DNA of 64,000 nucleotides from assembly GCA_020631735.1 (NCBI GenBank), contig CM036201.1, positions 71,691,253 to 71,755,252 on the forward strand. The letters run 5' to 3'. The position numbers and the translations under genes were made by a program. A model generated the notes under the pieces. That model was not told the origin of the DNA, searched no databases, and saw nothing but the letters and a program-made list of their open reading frames with translations. This DNA comes from Saccharum officinarum (Eukaryota; Streptophyta; Magnoliopsida; Poales; Poaceae). Below, in pieces: positions 1 to 11,588 of the stretch (position 1 is its first letter; each line of letters begins with the position of its first letter).

Positions 1-656
1 CAAAGAAACTAAAGCAAGGCGAGGCGAGCGAGCCGCGAAGCAAAGACTATGCTTTGCGATCACAGCCGATCGATTCTTGCCGCATTGGGATCAGCGGTAG
101 GGATTGTTTCCCAGGTCCACGTCCGATCAGGGTTCAGAATTGGTGTAGATGATGAGACGTTTGCACGTGCTAGCTACGGCGGTGCTAGTACTGTTCTGAT
201 TGTTCATCAGACGATCGAGGCATCTTCCTCTCTCGCTAATACTGTACTGTTCTTATTGTTCATCGCACCCTACCCTTTCATTTCGAGGAAGAATTCAAAT
301 CTGTCGAAAGGATTAGGTTATTTGTCGTGAAATTTAGTATTCCACAACATTCCAAAGGTCTGATATAAATCTATCTTAAATTTGTAGAATGAGAGCTGGA
401 AATTGATTTTATAAATAGGTTTAGGCTAACTTTTCTTGCGCCCTTTGGCTTAAGACCGCTACGGCAGGACCGCGATTCTTTGGCGGGGGACAAGGAGGCG
501 AAAAACATGAAGATGTTTATCGTCCATAGCCTCGAGGAAGCCTTTTCAAAGACCAACCCATTGCTTCAGGGAATGAAATGTTTCTGGATCGGTAACATGT
601 TGATGTCTTCTTATTCTTAACATGTTGATGTCGTAACCCTTAAACCCGAAACCCTG
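1..656. other. Unassigned left edge
   Basis: No convincing gene is seen. Short open frames exist on both strands but show no recognisable domain. The stretch could be the flank or untranslated part of a gene lying outside the window. Confidence 0.4.
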
Positions 657-848
657 AGAGCATGTTCGCTTCTAATTTAAGCTCTTGTTTAGGCTGCTGC
701 TCCCAGCTGTTCAGCTGCATGCCTGCAGCCTATCCTGCTTTAGTGAGCCTCTTCTCCTCTAGTCCTATATAATGTTGATTTGCTTAAGCTCCTACAGTGT
801 TGGTGGGATGGCTGCCGCACTTGCAGCCAGCTCCAACGAACAGGCCTA
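657..848. repeat. MITE-like element with imperfect terminal inverted repeats
   Basis: The left end reads GCATGTTCGCTT and the right end reads the complement of AGGCCTGTTCGTTG, the TGTTCG-type terminus common to small grass DNA-transposon derivatives. The interior is about 190 bp and non-coding. No clear target duplication was found, so superfamily is not assigned. Confidence 0.35.
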
Positions 849-929
849 AATAATTAGCGTTCCTGTCCTTAGCTAGCTCGCATTGGTCGTTATGAATGAA
901 ATTACTCCCCGCACTCTATTCGGTCAGAG

Positions 930-1915
930 CGCACCAGCACTCTGCCTCCGTATCTAAAAAAAAATGCTCATCTTCTTCAGCGCAGCCGCGTATGGCCACT
1001 CGCCGCAGGTAGCATACCCGCCCTCGCGGCCTTCTCCAGCGTGGCGGCGCCGCACTCGTGCCCAATCCCTCGCTGCTCGCGCGCCCCATCCCTCGCTGTT
1101 TCGCGGTCCATGCCACCAACCGTGTTGCGCCTCCATCCACCTCGGCCATCGCGAAAGGGAGACAGGCTCGTGCCCCTAGGCTGGGGAGGCCTGCGCCTGC
1201 ACCCCCCATCAATCTCGCACGTCAATAGGAAGGGGAGGCCCCCCCCAATCAACCTTGCACGTCGGTAGGAAGGGGAGGCCTGCACCTGCGCCTGGGTGTA
1301 CGCTGAGCCATTAACATCCTCGTGAATAATGCATATTGCAAGAGTATGTTTTACGTGTCTTAGATCTTCCGAAGGTATGTTGCAAGTGTTGTATATCGAT
1401 GTTGGAAAAATAGATCAGGATGTTACATACGTTGTAATGGCTATGCATGTATGTTTCAAATGTATATTACAAATGTTTCATTTGTTCCAGACGTATGTGG
1501 TAAGTGTTTTATCTGAATGTTGCAGAAGTAGATCTGAATGTTGCATGTCTATACATGTTGCAAGCATATGTTTTCAAGTGTTTTCATGCGTTTTGTACAT
1601 ATGTTTGCAAGTGTTTCATCTGTATATTATATATATTTGCAATGGTTTTTCAAATGTTTTTCAGACGTTTTCACAAGTGTTTCAGACGCTTGTTTCAAGT
1701 GTTTCGTGTCTTTTTTTTATATTGCAACTGTTGTATTTGGATGTTTCAAAAATAGTTTAAATGTTGCACATGAGATGTGCATGAGAAGTAGCTAACGGCA
1801 CCGGCGACGTTCAGGGACGACACGGGCCCACTGCTGGTGCACTCGCTTGCCAACCCGATGCGCTAGCCGCTCACTCTTCCTGTGCAGACATCGTCCGAAC
1901 GCTAGCATCCGGATC
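930..1915. repeat. Dispersed repeat: GC-rich block plus TGTTGCAA/TGTTTCA periodic array
   Basis: A GC-rich stretch (about 940-1290) is followed by about 15 imperfect copies of TGTTGCA or TGTTTCA spaced roughly 25-30 bp apart (1378-1775). The tail at about 1888-1915 has CGTCCGAACGCTAGCATCCGG. This layout resembles subterminal repeats of a DNA transposon known to be abundant in grasses. The open frames across it are a by-product of the periodic sequence. Class is not assigned. Confidence 0.5.
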
Positions 1916-2317
1916 AGAGCAAGTTCGGTCTATAAAAGGATGCAACTATGTAATTTGTGCAAAGTCAAACTATGTAATTTGTGCAAGTATATAGTGCCGT
2001 GCTCTGAATTAGTGACGAACTCAGAATCTGGGTACCTTTAAAAAATTGAAAACCTACATTCCTAGGCCAGGTTTCTCGTTCCCAGGTCGACAGCAGAATG
2101 GGGCCGATTTAGGATCACAGTAAGATGTAAACACAGAGCAACAATGAAAATATTTGCTGCGTTGTGCTAAGCTACTCACATAGTAACAAGGCCACCATAT
2201 GACAGACTAACATCGGAATTTTCTTTTCCCAAAAATCTCCAAACACGGCAGCTTCCTACTCTACATGCTACAGAGTACAGACGACGAAGTAACCAAAGCT
2301 GCAATGTTCACTGCATA

Positions 2318-4437
2318 CTACTCGTCCTCTTGGCGGAGGAGCCGGGCAAGGTTGTCTTGTCTGTGACCAGTCCAAAAGTGCGCCACGCTCCAGTGCTCCA
2401 CTCCACTACCTCCTTCCGCGCCACGCTCCAGTGCTCCACTCCACTACCTCCTTCCGCTTATGTATAGAGACACCGAGCAATTTCAGTGCAGTACCTGTTC
2501 ATAAGAATTAAGTTTAAATAAATAACATCAAGTATGACATGGTTAATAGAAGCAAACATCAAAGTTAACTTGAGAACATTTAGTTCCCAAAGAAACCAAT
2601 CATTAGCGTGTTAAAGCGATAGAACATCACAATGTAAGCAAATCTAGGTCAGAGACATTGTGGACAACAAATTTCTTGAACCTGTTAGGAAGGTAATGCC
2701 TGCTTTCTCGTCAGAATCATAACCAATGTTGGGCATCAAAGTTGGCCTTCCGAACTTCCTTTTCACACAGGAGTCGATACACTTTGGCCTGCACCAGCTT
2801 GGAGTCACACATACAAGTGGTTATTTAAGCATGACTCAATATGAACAGGAATATATAAGATGACATTAAGTGTCAGCATTTTATTGCTCCTCGTGCACAT
2901 GATCATGAATGATTCAAAGGACAAAACTACTCTATCACTACAAACAGCCATATATTCTACTTTAAACATATGACAAATGTTCTTTTAAAAAAACATATGA
3001 CAAATGGTGCAATGCACAGGATGCGGGTGTGGGTGAGAGGGGGTGGGGTGGGCGGATGCACTTTGGACAAAAGACGGATGCTGGCAAATGTATTATTTAG
3101 CATTAACAGCAAAAGAGTACATTTAATGGGTGAATTCATCCTTGCAAATTTTCATGAAACAAAAATAGGAATGTTGTGGTATTGATCATGCAAGGATAAG
3201 CAAAAAACAGTCGATCATGCAGGAAACAAACGGATTATATCATTGCAAAGTTTCATCAAAAGTAAAATGCGGAATCTAGTGCAGCGTAGTGGCGCTAAAG
3301 AAATGCTACCTCAAGAAAGTTGCTTTGAGAACAAAATTAGTTGTTTCCAAGAAAGGATCAGCCATAACGATGTGATCATGCAGAAAACATGGTTTTCTTA
3401 AGCCAGCATCGGGTTAAAAATGTTGGGAGAAGTCTAGGCAAGCATTCATGCTCTGAATGAAGCCCACGCCTTTTAATCCAACCCACTTCATGATGTCATG
3501 AAGCAATTGCTGTAGAAGAGGTTGCGAGAGCCACAGTGCTATACTTATGCAAGGGCTAGGCCCTCTTCCTTTATCCCGATGTCCACTTAAGAAACATGTT
3601 TTCTACCTCAGACCTTTTACTAAGCCATCATATCCTTTTCTTTCAGAAACAAAAACAATGATAGATAAAAAAAAAAGGTTAACTGAATAAAATCTGCAAC
3701 TAAAAGATTCTAGAACTCTTCTGCATGCAAGGTTCATTCATGAAAGTGTCAGTATGTTCAGCAAATTTGACTACGCATTCGCATCGTATGCTACATGGGC
3801 ACATAGTTTAGAATTACTTCTGTCTCTACTCAAACAGAGCTAGTACTAGCAATAATACAAGACTGAAACACTAGGAGCATTGCTTTCATCCAGTGACCGC
3901 ATCATGAAGGAATAAAAATTTAATAAACATATTGAACAATAACGCCTTCTCTCCGCATAGTGAGTTTAACAAACATCGTCGTTATATTTCAAACCATAAT
4001 AAGGTACTCAACAAGGCTAAATCCCCACTAAAATTACTCGAACAACACATGGCAGCAGTAATCAAGATTCATATTGATACGGTCTGCAACAAATACATCG
4101 GCACCACTTCAGAATTCAGACAAAAACTCTAGGTGCTACCTTGAGGCATTCGTAACGGTCGAGGTGGGGCCTCATGAGCTGCTTGGCCGGTAACAATCTT
4201 CTTCGTGAGCAGCGGCATCTATGCTCCACAATCGCAAAGAAACAACAGTGTCGATTAGGAGCAAAAAATTACGAAACCAAACGGCAACTAGCTGCGAGCC
4301 TACGAACGCTCGGTACCTTTGGAAGTTCACAAACCCTACCCCTGTGACGATGCGAGGAGGGAGAAGAACGGCGTGACGGCGGCGAGGACATCGACGAGGA
4401 ACAGACAGATGCCCTCCGCAAACCCTAGAGCCGTGGG
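2318..4437 (-). pseudogene. RPL32: Ribosomal protein L32 (eL32) pseudogene, intron structure retained
   Basis: eL32 is a cytosolic large-subunit ribosomal protein of about 130 residues. Reading the minus strand gives a 5' leader exon (about 4437-4317) ending at a GT donor, an exon from ATG at 4218 to 4140 (MPLLTKKIV, then KQLMRPHLDRYECLK in another frame), an exon at about 2803-2633 ([12 protein letters not shown], then [17 protein letters not shown] in another frame), and a last exon ending at TAG 2318-2320 (KRKEVVE and NLARLLRQEDE). Exon order and splice positions match plant RPL32. At least two frameshifts, a lost Ala-Val after the start and a 38-bp tandem duplication in the last exon rule out a normal product. 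It is a decayed paralogue rather than a processed copy, because introns and the leader are present. It faces the PPR gene head to head. Confidence 0.8.
2381..2456. repeat. Perfect 38-bp tandem duplication inside L32 last exon
   Basis: Bases 2381-2418 are repeated exactly at 2419-2456. The unit contains the codons for the KRKEVVE segment of eL32. Because 38 is not a multiple of three, it shifts the reading frame. No divergence between the copies suggests a recent event. Confidence 0.9.
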
Positions 4438-4607
4438 CTTTAATAGTGCAGCTCGATGCAACTCAAGGCCTACCATCCCATGTACAATGGCAGGTCCCAT
4501 TTCGTCAGTGGGCTATTTGCCATTCCCATTTCGGCCCAGGCCCAGCTAGACGGGTGGAACCGTCCACGAATCGGAGCGCAGTGTGGCGACCGCAACCGAG
4601 CTGAGCC
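4320..4607. promoter_or_regulatory. Shared divergent promoter with telo-box and site II motifs
   Basis: The stretch between the L32-like leader and the PPR start holds AAACCCTA telo-boxes at 4331-4338 and 4420-4427, TGGGCT at 4434-4439 and 4509-4514, and two adjacent GGCCCA (site II complement) at 4533-4544. Telo-box plus site II is the established signature of plant ribosomal-protein promoters, which agrees with the L32 call. The same 170-bp gap also precedes the PPR start at 4608, so it probably acts in both directions. Confidence 0.65.
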
Positions 4608-5961
4608 ATGTCGGCGGCCGCCGTCTTGTGCCGGCTTGGGCTCGGCCTCCGCCGCCTCTCCACACTCCCCGAGTTCCCGCGGCCGCGGCGGGGGCGCCGC
4701 AGCCGCATCACCCGACCTCGAAGGACGCCTACTTCGCGGCGGTGCACCACCTCTCCACCATCGTGCGGCGCGACTTCTACCTGGAGCGCACCTTGAACCG
4801 CCTCCGCCTCCCTTCCCCTTTCCCTCCCGACCTAGGGCTCCGCGTCATCCGCGCCGCCGCCCCCACCGCGCCGCTCCACGCCACGCGCTTCCTTGCCTGG
4901 CTCCGCGCCAAGCCGTCCTTCACCGCCTCCGCCGAGCACTTCGACGCGCTGCTCCTCCCGCTCGCACGCGCGCGGCTCTTCCCCCACCTCTGGTCCTCGC
5001 CTCCGACATGCGCGGCCTCGGCCTCCCCCTCTCGCCGACCACCTTCTCCGCTGTCATCTCGTCCTACGGCCACTCCCGCCTCCCCGACCAGGCCGTCGAG
5101 GTGTTCAACCGCCTCCCCGATTTGGCTGCCCCCAGACCACCGAGGTCTACAACGCCCTCCTCGACGCGCTCTGCGCCAACGGCAACTTCACCGGCGCCTA
5201 CAAACTGCTCCGCAGGATGGCGCGCAAGGGCGTTGCCCCCGACCGCGCCACGTTCAGCACCCTCGTTGACTCCTGGTGCGCGGCGGGGAAGCTCAAGGAG
5301 GCGCAGGCGTTCCTCGATGACATGGCGACCCGCGGGTTCCGTCCACCGGTGCGCGGCCGTGACCTCCTCGTCGACGGGCTCGTCCGCGCTGGGCACTTAG
5401 AGGAGGCCAAGGCCTTCGCCCTCCGTATGACCAAGGAGGGCATCCTCCCCGACGTTGCTACATTCAACTCCCTTGCCGGCGCTCTGCAATGCTGGAGATG
5501 TGGACTTCGCCGTGGCTCTTCTTGCTGATGCTTCCAGTCGAGGCCTCTGTCCAGACATCTCAACATACAAGGTAATGCTACCAGCTGTGGCCAAGGTTGG
5601 CAAAATTGAGGAGGCATTCAGGTTGTTCTATGCGGCTGTTGAGGATGGTCATCGTCCATTCCCGAGTCTCTATGCAGCAATCATCAAGGCACTTTGTAAG
5701 GCAGGGCGCTTCGCAGATGCTTTCGCCTTCTTTGGTGATATGAGGACGAAGGGGCACCCACCAAATCGCCCTGTGTATGTGATGCTTGTCAAAATGTGTG
5801 TGAGGGGCGGTCGGTTTGTGGAGGCTGCAAACTACCTCGTTGAGATGAGTGAGGCAGGGTTCACACCCCAGGCACCGACCTTTAATGCTGTAGTTGATGG
5901 GCTTCGACATTGTGGGAAGCATGACCTTGCCCGGAGATTGGAACAGCTTGAGGTGCCTTGA
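4608..5961 (+). pseudogene. P-type pentatricopeptide repeat (PPR) gene broken by four frameshifts
   Basis: PPR proteins bind organellar RNA in mitochondria or plastids. The N-terminus starting MSAAAVLCRLGLGLRRLS is Arg/Leu/Ala rich, like an organelle-targeting peptide. About eight to nine 35-residue P-type repeats follow (examples: VYNALLDALCANGNFTGAYK, ATFSTLVDSWCAAGKLKEAQ, LYAAIIKALCKAGRFADA), ending ...LEQLEVP at 5961. The reading frame changes near 4685, 4990, 5130 and 5480. The first three changes sit at runs of five G or C, so base-calling error is a real alternative to genuine decay. Read across the shifts the gene is about 450 codons without introns, normal for small P-type PPR proteins. 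No E or DYW editing domain is present. It shares its promoter with the L32 pseudogene. Confidence 0.75.
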
Positions 5962-7348
5962 AGGGAAATTAAATGGATGGGGAACTAGATGCAGTTTTCT
6001 GTTCCAGTTGGGGCCTTGCAAGCTGTGTGGTGCTGCTACTAGATTTTCAGGTAGAAATGGCACTTACATTACTTCTTCGTGTAAATTTTATCTCTTGGCA
6101 TAAGCTAGTAATCTGCTATTTTGTTGTGTCTAATAAGTTTTTCTAACTTTTCAAGGGTCCACAATAAACTTTATGGATTTTTTTTTTTAATTTGTGAATT
6201 GATCCTCAATTCCGTGTTAAATAGTGGTTAATGAATTCAAAGTTGAGTTGTGCACTGAAAGTTATTATGATGAACAAAGTACATACAGTAAGTTCAATCA
6301 GTGATTGTGCTAAATGGATTTATGTATTGTTGATTGTCCCCATTGATGCTCAATAATGTGGAACAAATACTCACAGTATTTGATTGAGTACCAAACTTTA
6401 GGAGGCAAGTTACCTTTGTTGTATAGTTCAATAGGTCAATGTTGCTGTTTAAACCCCTGATGCATTTGTACCAATTAACTGTCTTGAAATTATGATATTT
6501 TTACTCCTGATTTGTCATCTAGGCTTTGTCACCTAAAAATTTGTCTCTCCTATAAACCTTACTTTCTTAAGTACCTACAGTGATGGAATCATATATAGCA
6601 AACTCAATGTTAATTTACAGTTTTACCCCTAAAATAGTAGAAGACAAATGGAAAATGAAGTGACAATTCTTTCTTAGCAGCAGCTAGATGCTTAGTAATT
6701 TTCTTTACTACTAAGGCTTCAAAGCAAGTGAGAAAGAAGAATGAATGACATCAGTTGGATAAAGAAGGGGGAACTTGTCTATATTTACTACTACAATGTA
6801 CAGTCTGTACATATGGCATATCTAAATTGCTGGGATAGTCTAGTTTGTTCTATCTATAAATAAATAAACGTGCCTAATTTTGTCCTATGGTAGATGTTCC
6901 CAAAGTGAGCAGAAGTTCAGGGCATGAAGCTCAGATTAAAATACTATTGAAAATTTATATTATGTTGATGGTACAAAAGGATTTATATGTTTGGTATAAA
7001 TGTGAGTTTTCAATATAGACTACACTGTCTGAATAGTACTCAGAGAAAAAAATGTGTAGCATTGGTATTCTTCTACTGAATTGTAAGGTTTCAATAATAC
7101 ATCTAAACATGAACTTAATAGTTAGATTTGTGTTGATATCATTTGGTTTGCCACACTACCATATTTATAGAGTCTCGTGTCAAAGGCTCACAGCACCACT
7201 TTTTCACTGGAACTGAACATGTGTCATTTGTTTTGGTTTGTTGTACCTCCTATTTTCAAAATGATGATCACGAATGGCTGTGCTCCTTGCGATTCTGCAA
7301 AGCTGCCAGTTGTTACTTAAATAGCTTTGTTATTGTTTGCCTTATTAC
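5962..7348. other. PPR 3' flank, no gene seen
   Basis: AT-rich sequence with no supported coding region. The first few hundred bases probably contain the 3' untranslated region of the PPR gene. No mobile-element ends were recognised. Confidence 0.5.
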
Positions 7349-8321
7349 TGTTGGAGTTATAGGAGTATTAGACCCATAAGGCTAGGCCCATGAGGCCCAT
7401 GTATGCATCCCTATATAGCTACCTTTCTAGGGTTAGCCCCAATCAACAGAGTACAATTTCCAACATGGTATCAACAGCCTAGGGTTTTCTTTTCCCCATC
7501 CTTCTTCCTTCCCTGCCCACAGCCGCCGACGCCGGCGCCCATGTCCGGCCGGCCCTCCTCCCCCTCCCTCCTACTTCCATATCTTCCCTCTCTCCCACCT
7601 CCTCCTGGGCGCAGGTGTGCTGGAGCCCCTGCCGCCGCCGCCATGGCCCGCCTGTTGGAGCTGCCGCCGCTGCCCATGGCCCGACTGTTGGAGCCGCTGC
7701 TGGAGCCGCCGCCGCCGCTGGCCCGCCTGCTGGCGCCGCTGTCGCCTCGGGCCGCGCGTGCTGGGAGGCCAGCGCCGCCCTGACTCCTCACACCGCCGCT
7801 CCACCCGCCGCCGCCGGGCCTCCTCCTCCAGGGCGCGGCCGCGCCTCTTCCTCCTCCTGGCGCTGCTGCTGCCTTGGTCGCGGCCGTGGGCGCGGACTTG
7901 CCGGCCATTCCTGGGGACGCCGCCGCTGCTGGGGATGCCGCCGGGCCCGTCCTTCTCCCGGCCGGCAGGATTCCGGCACTCACCCGCCGCCGTGTCCGGG
8001 CAACTGCTGCTGCCATTGCGGCCGGCCTGGGGATGCCGCCCACTGCTCTCTGCCCGCGGTGGCCACGGGCGTCTCTACCTTCCCCGACCCGCTCCGCTGC
8101 CACCGTCCACTCTACGCCACCCGTCCGGACTCCGCTCTCGCTGCCCGCCCTTGTGCTGCACGTGCTGCGGCAGCCGAGGGCCAGGCGCGTGTGCGTGCGG
8201 CTGCCCTCGCTTGGGAGCGCGAGCGGGATGCTAACGATGCCCTGGCCGTCAGATCGCCGAAGCGGAGCAGCGTCTCGTCCTTCCCGCCTACCACGACCTC
8301 GGCGCCACCTCCTCCGCTCGA
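7349..8321 (+). mobile_element. Short-LTR retroelement, left end (LTR, PBS and GC-rich interior)
   Basis: A 117-bp LTR (7349-7465) starts TGTTGGAG and ends CCAACA. It is followed at once by TGGTATCAACAGCC (7466-7479), which resembles the initiator-methionine-tRNA primer-binding site usual in plant Copia-type elements. The interior is very GC-rich and proline/alanine/arginine coding in several frames, with no recognisable gag or pol domain, so it may be a captured gene piece or a TRIM-like non-autonomous element. The right LTR is not seen; it may lie in the adjoining assembly gap. Confidence 0.55.
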
Positions 8322-8421
8322 NNNNNNNNNNNNNNNNNNNNNNNNNNNNNNNNNNNNNNNNNNNNNNNNNNNNNNNNNNNNNNNNNNNNNNNNNNNNNNN
8401 NNNNNNNNNNNNNNNNNNNNN
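8322..8421. other. Assembly gap (100 N)
   Basis: One hundred unknown bases, a conventional placeholder length, so the true size is not known. Reading frames crossing it are meaningless. Confidence 0.99.
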
Positions 8422-8654
8422 ACAAATGGATGGACGAAAAAAAAGAGCCTAAAATTTGCCTCTTTATTATTAGGTATAGAAAAAAATGCCCGTGCCTTGC
8501 AACGGAGAAAAAAAAGCTATCAAACATTAATAGAAAGCAATGACAGAAGGTTACATATCTATTTGTATTTACCCTCTCTATAAACTTTAAAAGCTATAAT
8601 GTATTTTATGATGGCCACATGTGTGCGTCGTATGCCTTACCAGTGCCGAATGCG

Positions 8655-8925
8655 GTATTTTGATGTAGATGCGGAGCCGTCCTCAATGACATTCGAACTT
8701 GTCTTCTCGGCGCGACAGTGTTGTCGATGTAGACGTGGAGCTGTTATCGATGGCATCCAACTCGCCTTCTAGATGCGACGGTATCCTTGGTGCAGGAGCC
8801 ATTGCTATGGTGTCCATAGTTCCCGATGTCGCTCGGTGTAGTGATGTTGTTGGTGTAGGTGTGGAGCCATTGTCAATGATATCAGGGCTCGCCTTATCAA
8901 TGGGGCAACTTTGTTGGTGTAGGTT
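8655..8925. repeat. Degenerate ~63-bp minisatellite
   Basis: About four imperfect units begin near 8655, 8717, 8780 and 8844, with the recurrent core GATGTAGA(T/C)G(C/T)GGAGC followed by a CAAT/CGAT segment and CTCGCCTT. The array lies inside the Helitron-like element. Confidence 0.55.
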
Positions 8926-9452
8926 GCTGATGGCATCTGTTGTTTTGTCTCGACGTCACCAGGTCCAACATCACGCAGTCTTGCCATCTCATGCCGATAA
9001 GTGTGGCCGCTCTAGACGATGCAACGAACGCCGCTGCCGATGAGCGTGGCTGGCCAGAGTCCACGACATGTGTCGCCTACCTTGCTTCTCAGCACATGTC
9101 CAAATGAGCATGGTCCCTTGGCACAGCAACAGAACCTCGTCTTTTATAGACCAGAGATGAACGTCCGTGGCAGCATCCGTGCTAAAGGTCGGTGGAGCCT
9201 AGGATGCGTTTCTCTCCCTATCTTCACGCGCTTGTTAGTCATCAGCGCGGCTATGTCGAGGACACAGACGGCTAGGATGCAGGCATTGCGACCGGGACGT
9301 GCTGGCGAAGCCTGGCCACAATGCAGTCCTCAAAGCAGCCGACGTGTCGTGATGCAGAGACGGTTAGTCTTCTACTCTTCATGACAGGATATGACGGCGT
9401 GGTGTGCCCCGGTCAGGCGCGGCGACTATATGTTTCTACCTCGAGACGACAT

Positions 9453-11588
9453 TATAAGGTCCTAGATGGCTAGAGAGGGGCGAATAGTCTATAAAAAATT
9501 CCTACACAAGCCACTAAGCAAACTTGTTAGAATAACAAACGGCGTAAAGCGAGTTTTGCTGTAGTCTACGGTTGTGATGCAAGCCTCTTATCCACAAGTC
9601 TAGTAGATTATGATCTCTAGTTCACACAAGGGCTAAGTCACTAAACTTACACTAGTGAGCAAGCTAACAGCTACTAGCAAAGGCTACCACTAGAGCTACA
9701 CAAGATAATCTAGTAAATGTAAATCAAGAGAGAGGATTGTGAATCTTATACCGACGGTGGAGTGAAGATGTTGCCAATCACCAAGATGATATACAATCAA
9801 TCAATATTGACAACAACACAATATAAAGACCAATCACCAGGAGACAAGAGACACAATATTTTTGTTCACCCGGTGTTCACTTGTGCACCGACAAGCTACG
9901 TCACCGGTTGTGTCGACCAACACTTAGATGGTTTCTCGGTGTGACCCTCAAGTCACTTGCCCCTCAAGGCACGCCCCGCAAGGCACCGCAAGACACCACT
10001 CTCAAGTGAGGTAACTCAATGACACGCGCAATGTAATAGAGTTGCTTTTGGCACTCCGTCGAGGAAAGCACAAGAATTTTTTACAATCGACCGGAGGTGG
10101 CCAAGAACAATCTCCTTCTCTTGCCAACGCCTCCAACAATCTCCAAGCCGGTTAGAAGCGGTACTCTCCAAGAGTAACAAGAAATCCACCGGCTAAACCA
10201 CCCACAAGTGTCACTAGATATTCTCAAGCTATGCAATGCACTTTGGGATCACTCAATCTCACTTTTGATCTACAATCAAGCAAGAGAGATGAGTGGGAGG
10301 GAGAAGCTCTAGCTCAAAGGATGCACAAGAGTGTTAGAAATGTCAAGAGACCTCCCAAAGGGCTGGCCAACAAGTATTTATAAGCATCCCAAACGAATAG
10401 AGCCGTTGTACCCCTTCACTGGGTGCTTTTCGGGATGACCGGACGCGCCGGTCGAAACTGACCGGACGCGCTGCACCGCGTCCGATCGCCCTGCGCCGTC
10501 CACGTATTCTCCCGAATTCAACTGTGACCGCTCGATCCTTCAACGGTCACTGCGCGCCAATGGCCAAACGTAATCGACCGGACGCGCCGCTCAAACGACC
10601 GGACGCGCCGATCGCACAGCACCACGCGCCCGCGAAGCATCGACCGGACGCGCTCCAGGCAACGACCGGACGCGACAGTGCCAGCGTCCGGTTAGAGTCT
10701 AGTAAGCAACCATCGCGACCGGACTCGTTCGATCGCGTGTGACCGGACGCGCTGCGCGTCCGATCAGCTTTACGCCACGCGCCACACTTCTGGGTGTCCG
10801 ACCGGACGCGCCGGTCCCGCGAGTGACCTCCGTTCGCCTCCGTTTCTTTTCTGACTTCCGGCGTAGTGGAAAATAGGCATTTCAACTCCTCGAAAATGCC
10901 TGAATCCCGCCGCGCAAGCTCGGCGGGAGGGAGAGAGAAACCCAAACCCCTCTACCGCTCAAACTTCACCGCCTTCGCAAAATGTGCCAACACCAACAAG
11001 TGTTCACCACTTTATACACGTGTGTTAGTATTTTCACAATTATTTTACCGAAGGTTTTTCAGTTAGCTCACTAGGCCCTACATGCAATGCACTTCATGAA
11101 TTCACCTAGTGGCACCCGTACGTCGAGTAACCGATAAGACTTCCCCTCTTAATAGTTCGGTTATCGATCCTAAACTACTCACACCCTCTGTGGTGTCTTG
11201 AGTGCAAAATAAAATGGTCTTATGGTTATACCTTTGCCTTGAGCCCATTTTGTTTTTCTAAAAGATATGATCCACTTCATATCATCACATGACCATCTCG
11301 ATCCATCGATCTTGACTTCACTTGATCTTCACCGTTGCATCGGTCTGTCGGCGTCAAGTCTTGCTCAAACTTCACCATCGCATGGTCCTTCGCTTCGAAG
11401 CCTCGACTTGCCCTTCACTTTCACAACCAGTCCATCGAGCCAAGTATCATCTTGGTCTTCATCATCTTGGTCACATGAGTCAATGTCATGTCTCATATTC
11501 AATGACCATCTTTATTTAAATCATCCACTTAGATACAAAGGTTAATCCTAGATTTCATCAATTAGCCAAAACCAAACTAGGACTTTCA
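9453..11588. mobile_element. 2.1-kb solo LTR with perfect 5-bp target duplication
   Basis: The block starts TATAAGGTCCTAGATGGC and ends CTAGGACTTTCA. It is flanked by GACAT at 9448-9452 and 11589-11593, a perfect 5-bp duplication. No internal gag/pol sequence is present, so this is a solo LTR left by LTR-LTR recombination. The length and the interior CCGGACGC-type repeats fit large Copia (Sirevirus-type) LTRs of grasses. The first dinucleotide is TA where TG is expected, a point mutation. Confidence 0.75.
10430..10830. repeat. Clustered GACCGGACGCG repeats inside solo LTR
   Basis: At least ten copies or near-copies of ACCGGACGCG and its complement GCGTCCG(G/A)TC are irregularly spaced over about 400 bp. 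They can pair with each other and could form GC-rich hairpins in the LTR transcript. The short open frames here are products of the repeat. Confidence 0.7.

Noticed and set aside
5578..6063. 161-residue minus-strand frame under the PPR gene
   Set aside because: Antisense shadow; the plus strand has clear PPR repeats.
7471..8103. 210-residue minus-strand open frame in GC-rich sequence
   Set aside because: Low-complexity Gly/Ala/Arg composition, overlapping open frames on the other strand and no domain; it reflects GC content.
7615..8583. Open frames crossing the N block
   Set aside because: They run through 100 unknown bases translated as X, so they carry no evidence.
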